Origin: an uncultured Pseudorhodoferax sp.
GTDB taxonomy: Bacteria > Pseudomonadota > Gammaproteobacteria > Burkholderiales > Burkholderiaceae
Direction of reading: 5' to 3'
NCBI GenBank assembly: GCA_913776795.1
Contig: CAJYRH010000446.1
Span: 1-6,611 of the forward strand
DNA length: 6,611 nt
The notes beneath the pieces were generated by a model that saw only the letters and a program-made list of their open reading frames with translations, was not told where the DNA came from and made no database searches. Both the position numbers and the translations under genes were made by a program. Positions 1 through 6,287 of this stretch are shown here, piece by piece. The stretch's first letter is position 1; each line of letters opens with the position of its first letter.

Positions 1-894
1 CACGGTGAAGTCGTTCTCGGGGTCCTCCACGATCTGGCGCACCAGCGCCGGGGCCAGCTTGGACTTCTGCACGCGGATGAAGATGTCGGCGGCCTTGGCC
101 TTGTCGGCCTTGACGATCTGCTCCGCCTCGACCAGCGCGTTGTAGAAGGCCTGCGTGGTCTTGGGGTTCTGCTCGCGGAACTTCTGCGTGGTGTAGAGCA
201 CGTTGAAGGTCGCCGGGCCGCCCAGGATGTCGTAGCTGCTGATGAGCTTGCGCACCTTGGGGTTGGCGGCCAGCGCCTGGTAGTAGAACGGTGCACTCGA
301 GAAGTGCGTGCTGATCTCGGTGCCGCCCGAGACCAGTGCGGCCGTGGCCTCCGGATGCGGCAGGCTCACCGAGATCTCGTCGAAGCGCCTGAAGTCGTCC
401 TTGCCGAACAGCCGCGCCGTCTCGATCTGCAGCGTGCGCGACTGGAAGCCGACGCCGGCGGCCGGCACCGCGATGCGGTCCTTGGGGCCGAGGTCCTTCA
501 GCGACTTGACCTCGGGATTGTTGGTCAGCAGGTAATTGGGCAGCGAGCCCAGTGCGGCCAGCGCCTTGACGTTCTGGCGGCCGCGCGTGCGGTCCCACAG
601 CGTCAGCATGGGCGGCACGCCGGCCGAGACCACGTCCAGAGAACCGGCCAGCAGGGCCTCGTTCATGGCCGTGGCGCCCGAGATGCTGGCCCACTCGACA
701 GCGATGTCCTGGCCCAGCGCCTTGCCGTGCTTCTCGATCAGCTGCTGGTCGCGCGCCACGTCCAGCAGCAGGTACGCAATGCCGAACTGCTGGGCGATGC
801 GGATCCTGCCCTCGGCCCGGGCCGGGCCCGCAGCCAGGGCCAGGGCAGCGGCCAGGGCCGCGCCCGCGGCCAGTGTTCTTCTGCGCAGGCCCAT
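1..894 (-). CDS. ABC transporter substrate-binding protein, SsuA/TauA/NMT1-like (C-terminus beyond window)
   Basis: This is a periplasmic solute-binding protein of an ABC importer, in the family that binds sulfonates, nitrate or thiamine precursors. The ATG at 894-892 opens a frame of 298 codons that reaches the left edge without a stop. Residues 1-27 form a signal peptide: basic MGLRRR, an Ala/Leu-rich core, and a likely cut after ARA before EGRIRIAQQFG. The mature part aligns along its whole length with the neighbour at 896-1906 (shared WDRTRGRQNVK, DRIAVPA, GGTEI, LGGP and NPKT), at roughly 50-60% identity by eye. By that alignment about 40 C-terminal residues are missing. Its start lies one base after the neighbour's stop (TGA-C-ATG) and there is no clear Shine-Dalgarno, so translation is probably coupled. 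The ligand cannot be read from the sequence. Next to a TauD-like dioxygenase, an organosulfur compound is a reasonable inference. Confidence 0.9.
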   Translation of the reverse strand, partial: MGLRRRTLAAGAALAAALALAAGPARAEGRIRIAQQFGIAYLLLDVARDQQLIEKHGKALGQDIAVEWASISGATAMNEALLAGSLDVVSAGVPPMLTLWDRTRGRQNVKALAALGSLPNYLLTNNPEVKSLKDLGPKDRIAVPAAGVGFQSRTLQIETARLFGKDDFRRFDEISVSLPHPEATAALVSGGTEISTHFSSAPFYYQALAANPKVRKLISSYDILGGPATFNVLYTTQKFREQNPKTTQAFYNALVEAEQIVKADKAKAADIFIRVQKSKLAPALVRQIVEDPENDFTV

Positions 895-895
895 G

Positions 896-1906
896 TCAGT
901 TGGCCTGCGCGCTGTGCGCGTCGTCGAAGAAGTAGTCGCGCGCCGAGGCGGGCTTGTTCTTGATGGCGCCCACGCGGTGCATGAAGTCGGCCAGTGCATA
1001 GGTGTTCTGCGGCGCGGTGGTGAACTGGACCTCGGGGTTCTTGATGATCTTGAGCAGCAGGTCGCGGTCGGTCTTGGCGCCGGAGACCTTGAGGTAGGTG
1101 TCGGCGGCCTTCTCGGGGTTGGCGGCGATGAACTGCGCGGCCTCGTTCAGCGCGTCGACGAAGGCCTTGTAGGTCTTGGGGTTCTCGCTGCGGAATCTCT
1201 CCGTGGCGTACAGCACGGTGGCCGACGACGGGCCACCCAGCACGTCGTAGGACTTCAGCACGATGCGCGCCTGCGGGTTGCCGGCCAGCTCCTGCTCCTG
1301 GAACGGCGGGTTGCCGAAATGGCCCGTGATCTCGGTGCCGCCCTTGATGATGGCAGCCGCTGCGTCGGGGTGCGGCACGGCCACGCTGATCTTGTCGAGC
1401 TTGGCGTATTCCTTGTCGCCCCACAGCTTGGCGGAGGCCAGCTGCAGCACGCGCGACTGCACCGACACCCCCACGGCCGGCACGGCGATGCGGTCCTTGT
1501 CCGTGAAGTCGGCAATCGTCTTCACGTTCGGGTTGTTGGTGACCAGGTAGTACGGGAAGTTGCCCAGCGAGGCCACGCCCTTGACGTTCTGGCGGCCTCG
1601 GGTGCGGTCCCAGATGGTCAGCAGCGGGCCCACGCCGGCGCCGGCCACCTCGATGTTGCCCGACAGCAGCGCGTCGTTGACGGCCGCGCCGCCCGACAAC
1701 TTGACGAACTCCACGTTGATGTCCACGCCGGCGGCCTTGCCGTGCTTCTCGATGAGCTTTTGGTCCTGCGCCACGTTGAGCAGCAGGTAGACGATGCCGA
1801 ACTGCTCGGCGATGCGGATGCGGCCCTCGGCATGGGCGGCGAAGCTGCCGGCGAGCAGCGCGGCACCGGAGGCGATGACGGCAAGGCGGCGGGTGATGCG
1901 GTTCAT
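896..1906 (-). CDS. ABC transporter substrate-binding protein, SsuA/TauA/NMT1-like (complete)
   Basis: This is a complete 336-residue periplasmic binding protein, a normal length for the SsuA/TauA/NMT1 group. Residues 1-26 are a signal peptide (MNRITRR, then a hydrophobic core, cut after AHA). The mature protein starts EGRIRIAEQFGI. It shows the expected two-lobed pattern: a first lobe with KHGKAAG (54-60) and WDRTRGRQNVK (99-109), then DRIAVPAVGV (138-147) leading into the second lobe, with GGTEITGHF (189-197) in the probable ligand cleft. A candidate ribosome site, GGAGA at 1922-1918, lies 11 bases before the ATG, which supports this start. It follows the dioxygenase gene by 73 bases on the same strand and precedes its paralogue by one base, so it is the middle gene of an operon. 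The substrate is unknown. Sulfonate or a related small organic acid is inferred from context only. Confidence 0.93.
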   Translation of the reverse strand: MNRITRRLAVIASGAALLAGSFAAHAEGRIRIAEQFGIVYLLLNVAQDQKLIEKHGKAAGVDINVEFVKLSGGAAVNDALLSGNIEVAGAGVGPLLTIWDRTRGRQNVKGVASLGNFPYYLVTNNPNVKTIADFTDKDRIAVPAVGVSVQSRVLQLASAKLWGDKEYAKLDKISVAVPHPDAAAAIIKGGTEITGHFGNPPFQEQELAGNPQARIVLKSYDVLGGPSSATVLYATERFRSENPKTYKAFVDALNEAAQFIAANPEKAADTYLKVSGAKTDRDLLLKIIKNPEVQFTTAPQNTYALADFMHRVGAIKNKPASARDYFFDDAHSAQAN

Positions 1907-1917
1907 GGTGTGCGGAA

Positions 1918-1922
1918 TCTCC
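1918..1922 (-). promoter_or_regulatory. Candidate ribosome binding site for the complete binding protein
   Basis: On the minus strand the bases read GGAGA, 11 bases before the ATG at 1906. It is the only purine-rich site near this start. The spacing is slightly long but workable. Confidence 0.5.
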
Positions 1923-1936
1923 AGGGTGAGCGAAGC

Positions 1937-1960
1937 CAGCCCACGGCGCGCCGTGGGCTG
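1937..1960. repeat. Perfect 24-bp palindrome between dioxygenase and binding-protein genes
   Basis: The left half, cagcccacggcg at 1937-1948, is followed directly by its exact reverse complement at 1949-1960. In mRNA it would give a very stable GC-rich hairpin with 12-bp arms, minus a few central bases for the loop. It sits in the 73-bp gap after the dioxygenase stop and ends 30 bases before the start of the next gene. On the coding (minus) strand a TTTT run comes before the hairpin, and no T run follows it, so it is not a standard terminator for the operon. It could protect the 3' end of the upstream message and set different expression levels for enzyme and binding proteins. It could also be a protein-binding dyad. 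Confidence 0.85.
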
Positions 1961-1979
1961 AAAATCGGGAACGGGAAGA

Positions 1980-2876
1980 TCAGAAGGGCGCGTCGCCTTC
2001 GATCGTGGTGCGGAAGAGCTTGCGGCGTTCGCTGTCGGGCGTGCCGGCGGCCAGGTGCAGGACCGAGCGGTTGTCCCAGAACACGATGTCGTGCGGCAGC
2101 CACTGGTGGCGCAGCTGGAATTCAGGCTTCGTGCTGGCCGCGAACAGCAGCTCCAGCAGCGCGCGGCTCTCGTTCTCGGGCAGGCCGACGATCTTCGTCG
2201 TGAAGTGCTCGCTGACGAACAGCGCCTTGCGGCCGGTCTCCGGGTGCGTGCGCACGATGGGGTGCACGACGGGCTTGACCTCGTCGAGCTGGGCCTGCGT
2301 GAGCGCCGGGCGCCAGGGGCTGCGCGCGCGCAGCTCCTCGTACTTGGCCAGGTAGCTGTGCTCGGCCTTGAGCGTGGAAATGCGCGCTTTCACGGGCTCG
2401 GGCAGCGCCTCGTAGGCCGCATGCTGGTCGGCGAACAGCGTGTCGCCGCCCTCGTTCGGCAGTTCCTGCGCGTGCAGCAGCGAGCCCAGGCTGGGCTTTT
2501 CCTTGTACGAGAGGTCCGAGTGCCAGTAGTGGCCGGCGTCGCCCAGGCCGATGGGCTGCCCACCCTCCTTGATGTTGGAGACGATCAGCACCTCCGGGTG
2601 GCCGTCGAGCTGGAATTTCTTCTGCACGTGGATCTGCAGCGGCCCGAAGCGGCGGCTGAATTCCACGTGCTGGGCGGGCGTGATGCGCTGGTCGCGCAGC
2701 ACCAGCACATGGTGGTCCAGGTGCGCGCGGTGCAGCCGCGCGAAGTCGGCGCCGTTGAGCGGCCGGGCCAGGTCCAGGCCGACGACTTCGGCACCGAACG
2801 GCGCATCGAGGCGGCGGACGTCGAAGGCCTGGGCGGGCGCTTCGGACAGGGCAGGAGAATCGAGCAAGGCGGACAT
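1980..2876 (-). CDS. TauD/TfdA-family 2-oxoglutarate- and Fe(II)-dependent dioxygenase
   Basis: This is a cytoplasmic non-haem iron oxygenase that couples 2-oxoglutarate decarboxylation to hydroxylation of a small substrate; in TauD this releases sulfite from taurine. The protein has 298 residues, a typical length. The iron ligands are visible as H119 and D121 (in WHSD) and H274 (in WDNRSVLHLA). T146 (GGDTLFAD) and R289 (LFRTT) sit at the spacings known from E. coli TauD (H99, D101, T126, H255, R270) and would bind 2-oxoglutarate. Near H83, TauD's substrate-site tyrosine corresponds to about K86, and there are several extra residues before WHSD, so taurine need not be the substrate. Other sulfonates, sulfate esters or aryloxy acids are possible. 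The ATG at 2876 has no good Shine-Dalgarno but is the only methionine start in the frame near the conserved N-terminus. It is the first gene of an operon with two binding proteins. Confidence 0.93.
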   Translation of the reverse strand: MSALLDSPALSEAPAQAFDVRRLDAPFGAEVVGLDLARPLNGADFARLHRAHLDHHVLVLRDQRITPAQHVEFSRRFGPLQIHVQKKFQLDGHPEVLIVSNIKEGGQPIGLGDAGHYWHSDLSYKEKPSLGSLLHAQELPNEGGDTLFADQHAAYEALPEPVKARISTLKAEHSYLAKYEELRARSPWRPALTQAQLDEVKPVVHPIVRTHPETGRKALFVSEHFTTKIVGLPENESRALLELLFAASTKPEFQLRHQWLPHDIVFWDNRSVLHLAAGTPDSERRKLFRTTIEGDAPF

Positions 2877-2969
2877 GGTGGGGGCAACGCAGGAAACTGC
2901 ACGGGGCAGCGATGGCGCACTGTAGGCCGCGTGGGCGTTCCGCCCAACGATTGTTTACTTGCTTGCTTA

Positions 2970-3021
2970 TGCGAAAAACTTCTGTGCGAGCCCGATCGAT
3001 CTCACAAGCGTGTTTTGCGCA
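2970..3021. repeat. Imperfect inverted repeat upstream of the dioxygenase operon
   Basis: The 21 bases at 2970-2990 (TGCGAAAAAC at the left end) and the reverse complement of 3001-3021 (TGCGCAAAAC at its left end) agree at 14 of 21 positions. The ten-base spacer contains the small palindrome ATCGAT. The arms point toward each other. The spacing and position upstream of the operon fit a regulator binding region, for example a LysR-type protein, but no regulator gene is in the window. One arm is also part of the dispersed repeat shared with 6214-6247. Confidence 0.4.
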
Positions 3022-3034
3022 TGCGCTCATGCGC
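3001..3034 (+). repeat. Dispersed intergenic repeat, copy 1
   Basis: These 34 bases match 6214-6247 at 26 of 34 positions in the same orientation, with an identical ten-base block GCTCATGCGC at the right end and a shared CAAGCG-TTTT block at the left. The copy lies just after the uvrA2 stop and upstream of the dioxygenase. It overlaps the inverted repeat at 2970-3021. Confidence 0.6.
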
Positions 3035-3057
3035 AGAACGCGCAAGGCGCATGGGCG

Positions 3058-5670
3058 TCAGCCGAGCGCCTGCGCCAGGTAGGGCGCCGTGACGCTTGCG
3101 CGCTGCTGCGCCACCTCGGCCGGTGGGCCGGCCGCGACCACGCGCCCGCCCTGCGGCCCCGCCCCCGGTCCCATGTCGATGACCCAGTCGGCCGCGGCCG
3201 CCACGCGCATGTCGTGTTCCACGGCGATCACGGTGTTGCCGCCCGCCACGAGCCGGTCGAGCTGCGCGAGGAGCCGGTCCACGTCGGCGGGATGCAGGCC
3301 GGTGGTCGGCTCGTCGAGCACGTACAGCGTGCGGCCGTTCTGCGGCCGGTGCAGCTCGGTGGCAAGCTTGATGCGCTGCGCCTCGCCGCCGCTGAGTTCC
3401 GTGGCCGGCTGGCCCAGCCGCAGGTAGCCCAGGCCGATGTCGCGCAGCACCTCCAGCGCCCGCAGCACGGCCGGCTCGCCGGCGAAGCGGTCGCAGGCGT
3501 CCTGCACCGTCAGGTCCAGCACGTCGGCGATGGTCAGGCCTTGCCACTGCACCTGCAGGGTGGCCTCGTTGTAGCGGCTGCCGTGGCACGTCGGGCACGG
3601 CGCGTAGACCGAGGGCAGGAACAGCAGCTCCACGTGCACGAAGCCCTCGCCCGCACAGGTGGCGCAGCGGCCTTTGGCCACGTTGAACGAGAAGCGGCCG
3701 GCGTCGTAGCGGCGGCGCCTGGCCTGCGGTGTCGCGGCGAACAGCTTGCGCACCGCGTCGAACAGGCCGGTGTAGGTGGCCAGGTTGGAGCGCGGCGTGC
3801 GGCCGATCGGCCTCTGGTCGACCTGCACCACGCGGGCGATGTGCTCCAGGCCCTCGGCGATGCGGCCCTGCACGGGCGGCAGCGGCGCAGACGCATCGGC
3901 GCCCGCCTCGTCGCTGGCCGCGGCGGCGTCGTCCTGGTCGGCCTCGGCGGGCGCATCGCCGAGATGGCGGCGTACCAGTTCCAGCACGGCCTGGCTGACC
4001 AGGCTGGACTTGCCGGAACCGGAGACGCCGGTCACCACGCTCAGGCAGCCGATCGGGAAGCCGGCGTCCACGCCCTGCAGGTTGTGGTGCCGCACGTCCT
4101 CCAGGCGCAGCCAGGCACGCGGCGGGCGCACGGCGCGCGGCGCCGGCGCGGGCCTGGCGTGCGGGAACAGGTAGGGCCGCGTCTGCGAGCGCGCGACGGC
4201 CGCCAGGCCCGCAGGCGGCCCGCTGTAGAGCACCTCGCCCCCGTGGCTTCCGGCGGCAGGCCCCACGTCGACCAACCAGTCGGCCGCGCGCATGGTGGCC
4301 ACGTCGTGCTCGACGACGAACAGCGTGTTGCCGGCGGCTTTGAGGCGCGCCAGCGCCCCATGCAGCGCCTCGCCGTCGGCCGGGTGCAGTCCGGCCGAGG
4401 GCTCGTCCAGCACATAGACCACACCGAACAGCTTCGAGCCGATCTGCGTCGCCAGGCGCAGGCGCTGCAGCTCGCCGGCCGACATCGACGGCGTGGCGCG
4501 GTCCAGCGAGAGGTAGCCCAGGCCCAGGTCCTGGAGCGTCTGCAGCCGCGCGAGGATCTCGCCGGCCAGGCGCTGGGCGGCCAGGGTCTTCTCCTGCGAA
4601 TCCTGCGGCGTGCGGAGCACGTCGTCCGCGCCCGCATGGCGGCCGCCGGCGATGGCACGCGGCCGCGCAGCCACGGTGCCGGCGGGCGTGGCCGGGCGCC
4701 CCTGCGCGGCAGGCGCCAGGCACTGCGCCAGGTCGGCCAGCGGCATCGCGCCCAATGCCGCGATGTCGTGCCCCGCGAACGTGACCCCCAGCGCGGCGGG
4801 CTTGAGGCGCCGCCCGCCGCACAGGCTGCACGCGCTGCCCACCATGTAGGGCGCCACACGCTTGCGCATGGCCGCGCTCGGGCTGTTCGCGAAGGTCTGC
4901 AGCACGTAGCGCCGCACGCCCGTGAAGGTGCCCATGTAGCTCGGCGCCATCTTGGCCTTGCGCGCTGCACGCACCTCGTCGCGGTCGAAGCCGGGATAGA
5001 CCGGGACGGTCGGCTGCTCGTCGGTGAACAGGATCCAGTCGCGCGTGCGCTGCGGCAGCGCGCGCCAGGGCCGGTCGACGTCGTGCCCCAGCGTGGTCAG
5101 GATGTCGCGCAGGTTCTGGTCCTGCCACGCGCTGGGCCAGGCCGCGACGGCACGCTGGCGGATGCTGAGGCTGTCGTCCGGCACGGCCGAGCGTTCGGTC
5201 ACGTCGTAGACGCGGCCCAGGCCATGGCACTGCGGGCAGGCCCCCTGCGGCGTGTTGGGCGAGAAATCCTCGGCAAACAGCATGGGCTGGCCGGCCGGGT
5301 AGTGGCCCGCGCGCGAGAACAGCAGCCGCAACAGGTTGGAGATGGTGCTGACGCTGCCGACCGATGAGCGCGCCATGGGCGTGCCGCGCTGCTGCTGCAG
5401 TGCGACGGCGGGCGGCATGCCCTCGACCGCATCGACCTGCGGCACGCCGGCCTGATCCACGAGCCGACGCGCATAGGGCGCGATCGAATCGAGATAGCGG
5501 CGCTGCGCCTCGGCGAACAGGGTGCCGAAGGCCAGCGAGGACTTGCCCGAGCCGGAAATACCCGTGAACACCACGAAGGCGTTGCGCGGGATGTCCACGT
5601 CGACGTTCTTGAGGTTGTGCTCGCGCGCGCCGCGCACGCGCACGAAGCCGTCGTGCCCGTGCGCCGGCAT
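3058..5670 (-). CDS. uvrA2: UvrA2-class UvrA-like ATPase lacking the UvrB-binding domain
   Basis: This is a DNA-binding tandem ABC ATPase of the UvrA family, 870 residues against about 940 for repair UvrA. Visible parts in order: Walker [10 protein letters not shown] (37-45), CPQC (145-148), CSLC (281-284), signature MSAGELQ (396-402), Walker [12 protein letters not shown] (419-429), second Walker [10 protein letters not shown] (548-556), zinc module CATC/CPTC (669-672 and 692-695), signature LSGGEAQR (759-766) and [11 protein letters not shown] (783-793). Compared with E. coli Uvr[11 protein letters not shown] (116-125) runs almost directly into [13 protein letters not shown] (136-148). The UvrB-binding domain and the first cysteine pair of the first zinc module are gone. 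Relatives of this class (Deinococcus UvrA2, Streptomyces DrrC) are linked to tolerance of DNA-binding drugs. An acidic Ala/Asp-rich insert lies at about 571-594. The start at 5670 is chosen because homology begins within ten residues. The frame stays open to 5868, but that extension is unlike UvrA. Confidence 0.93.
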   Translation of the reverse strand: MPAHGHDGFVRVRGAREHNLKNVDVDIPRNAFVVFTGISGSGKSSLAFGTLFAEAQRRYLDSIAPYARRLVDQAGVPQVDAVEGMPPAVALQQQRGTPMARSSVGSVSTISNLLRLLFSRAGHYPAGQPMLFAEDFSPNTPQGACPQCHGLGRVYDVTERSAVPDDSLSIRQRAVAAWPSAWQDQNLRDILTTLGHDVDRPWRALPQRTRDWILFTDEQPTVPVYPGFDRDEVRAARKAKMAPSYMGTFTGVRRYVLQTFANSPSAAMRKRVAPYMVGSACSLCGGRRLKPAALGVTFAGHDIAALGAMPLADLAQCLAPAAQGRPATPAGTVAARPRAIAGGRHAGADDVLRTPQDSQEKTLAAQRLAGEILARLQTLQDLGLGYLSLDRATPSMSAGELQRLRLATQIGSKLFGVVYVLDEPSAGLHPADGEALHGALARLKAAGNTLFVVEHDVATMRAADWLVDVGPAAGSHGGEVLYSGPPAGLAAVARSQTRPYLFPHARPAPAPRAVRPPRAWLRLEDVRHHNLQGVDAGFPIGCLSVVTGVSGSGKSSLVSQAVLELVRRHLGDAPAEADQDDAAAASDEAGADASAPLPPVQGRIAEGLEHIARVVQVDQRPIGRTPRSNLATYTGLFDAVRKLFAATPQARRRRYDAGRFSFNVAKGRCATCAGEGFVHVELLFLPSVYAPCPTCHGSRYNEATLQVQWQGLTIADVLDLTVQDACDRFAGEPAVLRALEVLRDIGLGYLRLGQPATELSGGEAQRIKLATELHRPQNGRTLYVLDEPTTGLHPADVDRLLAQLDRLVAGGNTVIAVEHDMRVAAAADWVIDMGPGAGPQGGRVVAAGPPAEVAQQRASVTAPYLAQALG

Positions 5671-5896
5671 GGCATCAGGGGGCTGAGCGCCTTTGCGCGG
5701 CGACGCGTTGCGGGGTGCACGGGCCAAGTGGGCATCCTGTGAAAAACAAGCAGCACACAGTGTGGACGCAATCGCCGGCCGGGCCCGCACGCGGGGCGCC
5801 GCGGCGCGGTGTCGGCCAAGGCCGCGTCGTCCCGGCCGCATGGCAGCCCGGCCTCGAGGCCCTGGCATTGCGCCGGCATCCCGTTAGGATGGCGCC
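5671..5896. promoter_or_regulatory. Divergent spacer between uvrA2 and the cupin gene
   Basis: These 226 bases separate two genes that point away from each other, so both promoters must be here. For uvrA2 (minus strand) a weak candidate is TTGCGT at 5771-5766 with, after 17 bases, TGTTTT at 5748-5743. A short palindrome, CACACAGTGTG at 5754-5764, lies in the spacer of that candidate and could bind a repressor. The stretch at 5740-5760 is the least GC-rich part. The rest, about 5775-5860, is very GC-rich and shows nothing recognisable. No classic LexA box is present. Confidence 0.35.
5862..5890 (+). promoter_or_regulatory. Candidate leaderless promoter of the cupin gene
   Basis: A -35-like CTGGCA (5862-5867), a 17-base spacer and a -10-like TAGGAT (5885-5890) end exactly six bases before the ATG at 5897. 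Transcription would begin at or next to the start codon. The same bases also contain AGGA (5886-5889) seven bases before the ATG, which could instead act as a ribosome site on a longer message. The sequence cannot decide between the two. Confidence 0.4.
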
Positions 5897-6214
5897 ATGC
5901 CCACCGATCCCCTTACCCTGCGGCCCGCGCTGGCGGCCGCCAGGACGCTGGACGATTTCCGCGCTGCCGCGCTGGCCGCCGGCTTCGACGAGGCCCTCGC
6001 CCGCGACTGGGCGCCGCACCAGGTGTTGGACGAGCACCAGCACCCCTTCGACGCCGAGGCCCTGGTCGTGCACGGCGAGATGTGGCTCAGCGATGCCCAC
6101 GGCACGCGCCACCTGCGGCCCGGCGACGGCTTCGTGCTGGCGCGCGGCACGCCGCATGCGGAGCGCTACGGCGCCGAGGGAGCCACCTACTGGGTGGCAC
6201 GCCGCGGGGGCTGA
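5897..6214 (+). CDS. Small single-domain cupin protein
   Basis: This 105-residue protein is a single beta-barrel cupin with no signal peptide or membrane segment. Motif 1 is HQHPFDAEALVVHG (47-60), giving the metal ligands H47, H49 and E54. Motif 2 is PGDGFVLARGTPH (75-87), giving H87. All four residues of a classic cupin metal site are therefore present. Proteins of this size often bind a metal and a small ligand or act as sensors or isomerases. It is too short and lacks the features expected of a full thiol dioxygenase such as cysteine dioxygenase, so no reaction is assigned. The ATG at 5897 has a possible AGGA seven bases before it and the protein has an ordinary N-terminus. It is divergent from uvrA2 and runs in the same direction as the rhodanese gene 73 bases downstream. 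Confidence 0.85.
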   Translation: MPTDPLTLRPALAAARTLDDFRAAALAAGFDEALARDWAPHQVLDEHQHPFDAEALVVHGEMWLSDAHGTRHLRPGDGFVLARGTPHAERYGAEGATYWVARRGG

Positions 6215-6247
6215 CCGCAAGCGCGTTTTTCGCAGTTGCTCATGCGC
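6214..6247 (+). repeat. Dispersed intergenic repeat, copy 2, with a small dyad
   Basis: These 34 bases match 3001-3034 at 26 of 34 positions in the same orientation. They begin at the last base of the cupin stop and end 40 bases before the rhodanese start. Overlapping the right end is a perfect short dyad, ATGCGC-TTT-GCGCAT (6242-6256). This could be an operator for the rhodanese gene or a hairpin after the cupin gene. There is no T run after it to suggest a terminator. Confidence 0.6.
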
Positions 6248-6275
6248 TTTGCGCATATGCGACGCGCAGCGCCCC

Positions 6276-6281
6276 TATGCT
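6276..6281 (+). promoter_or_regulatory. Candidate -10 element of the rhodanese gene
   Basis: TATGCT ends six bases before the ATG at 6288, the same layout as TAGGAT before the cupin start. No purine-rich ribosome site lies in the six bases between. This is consistent with a leaderless message. No convincing -35 lies 16-18 bases upstream, so an activator might be needed. Confidence 0.35.
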
Positions 6282-6287
6282 TGGCGC

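Larger units (their letters stand above)
2877..3057 (-). promoter_or_regulatory. Upstream region of the dioxygenase operon, with candidate promoter
   Basis: These 181 bases hold no gene. The part at about 2945-2990 is clearly richer in A and T than the rest of the window, as expected for a promoter. On the minus strand a weak -10-like AACAAT lies at 2955-2950, about 75 bases before the ATG, with a TTTTTC stretch (2978-2973) 17 bases upstream. The -35 match is poor, so an activator may be needed. The right half contains the repeats listed separately. Four copies of GCGCAT or its reverse ATGCGC at 3017-3052 could form small hairpins after the uvrA2 stop, but no T run follows, so a standard terminator is not evident. 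Confidence 0.4.

Noticed and set aside
574..606. Strong local DNA similarity between the two binding-protein genes, as from gene conversion
   Set aside because: The similar stretch encodes the conserved WDRTRGRQNVK segment. The surrounding DNA differs as expected for old paralogues, so selection on the protein is enough.
814..894. Possible twin-arginine signal in the left-edge binding protein (MGLRRRTLAAG)
   Set aside because: Only the arginines fit. The residues after them do not match the Tat consensus, and an ordinary Sec signal explains the segment.
536..2203. Open frame of 555 codons on the plus strand opposite the binding proteins and the end of the dioxygenase
   Set aside because: It crosses two genes and an intergenic palindrome, and its translation mirrors the duplicated structure of the real genes. 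No motif supports it.
3017..3052. Rho-independent terminator after uvrA2
   Set aside because: Several small GC-rich hairpins are possible but none is followed by a T run on the minus strand, so no terminator is annotated.
2959..5367. Long open frame of about 800 codons on the plus strand opposite uvrA2
   Set aside because: It is antisense to a clear UvrA gene. Its translation is rich in Arg, Ala, Gly and His with no domain pattern, as expected for shadows in GC-rich DNA.
5737..5760. CTGT...ACAG pair resembling a LexA box before uvrA2
   Set aside because: The half-sites are separated by 16 bases and not by the eight of the proteobacterial consensus, so SOS control cannot be claimed.
5671..5868. 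A 66-residue N-terminal extension of uvrA2 from an ATG at 5868
   Set aside because: The extension is Arg/Ala/Pro-rich, unlike UvrA N-termini, and would cover the probable uvrA2 promoter. UvrA homology starts just after the ATG at 5670.
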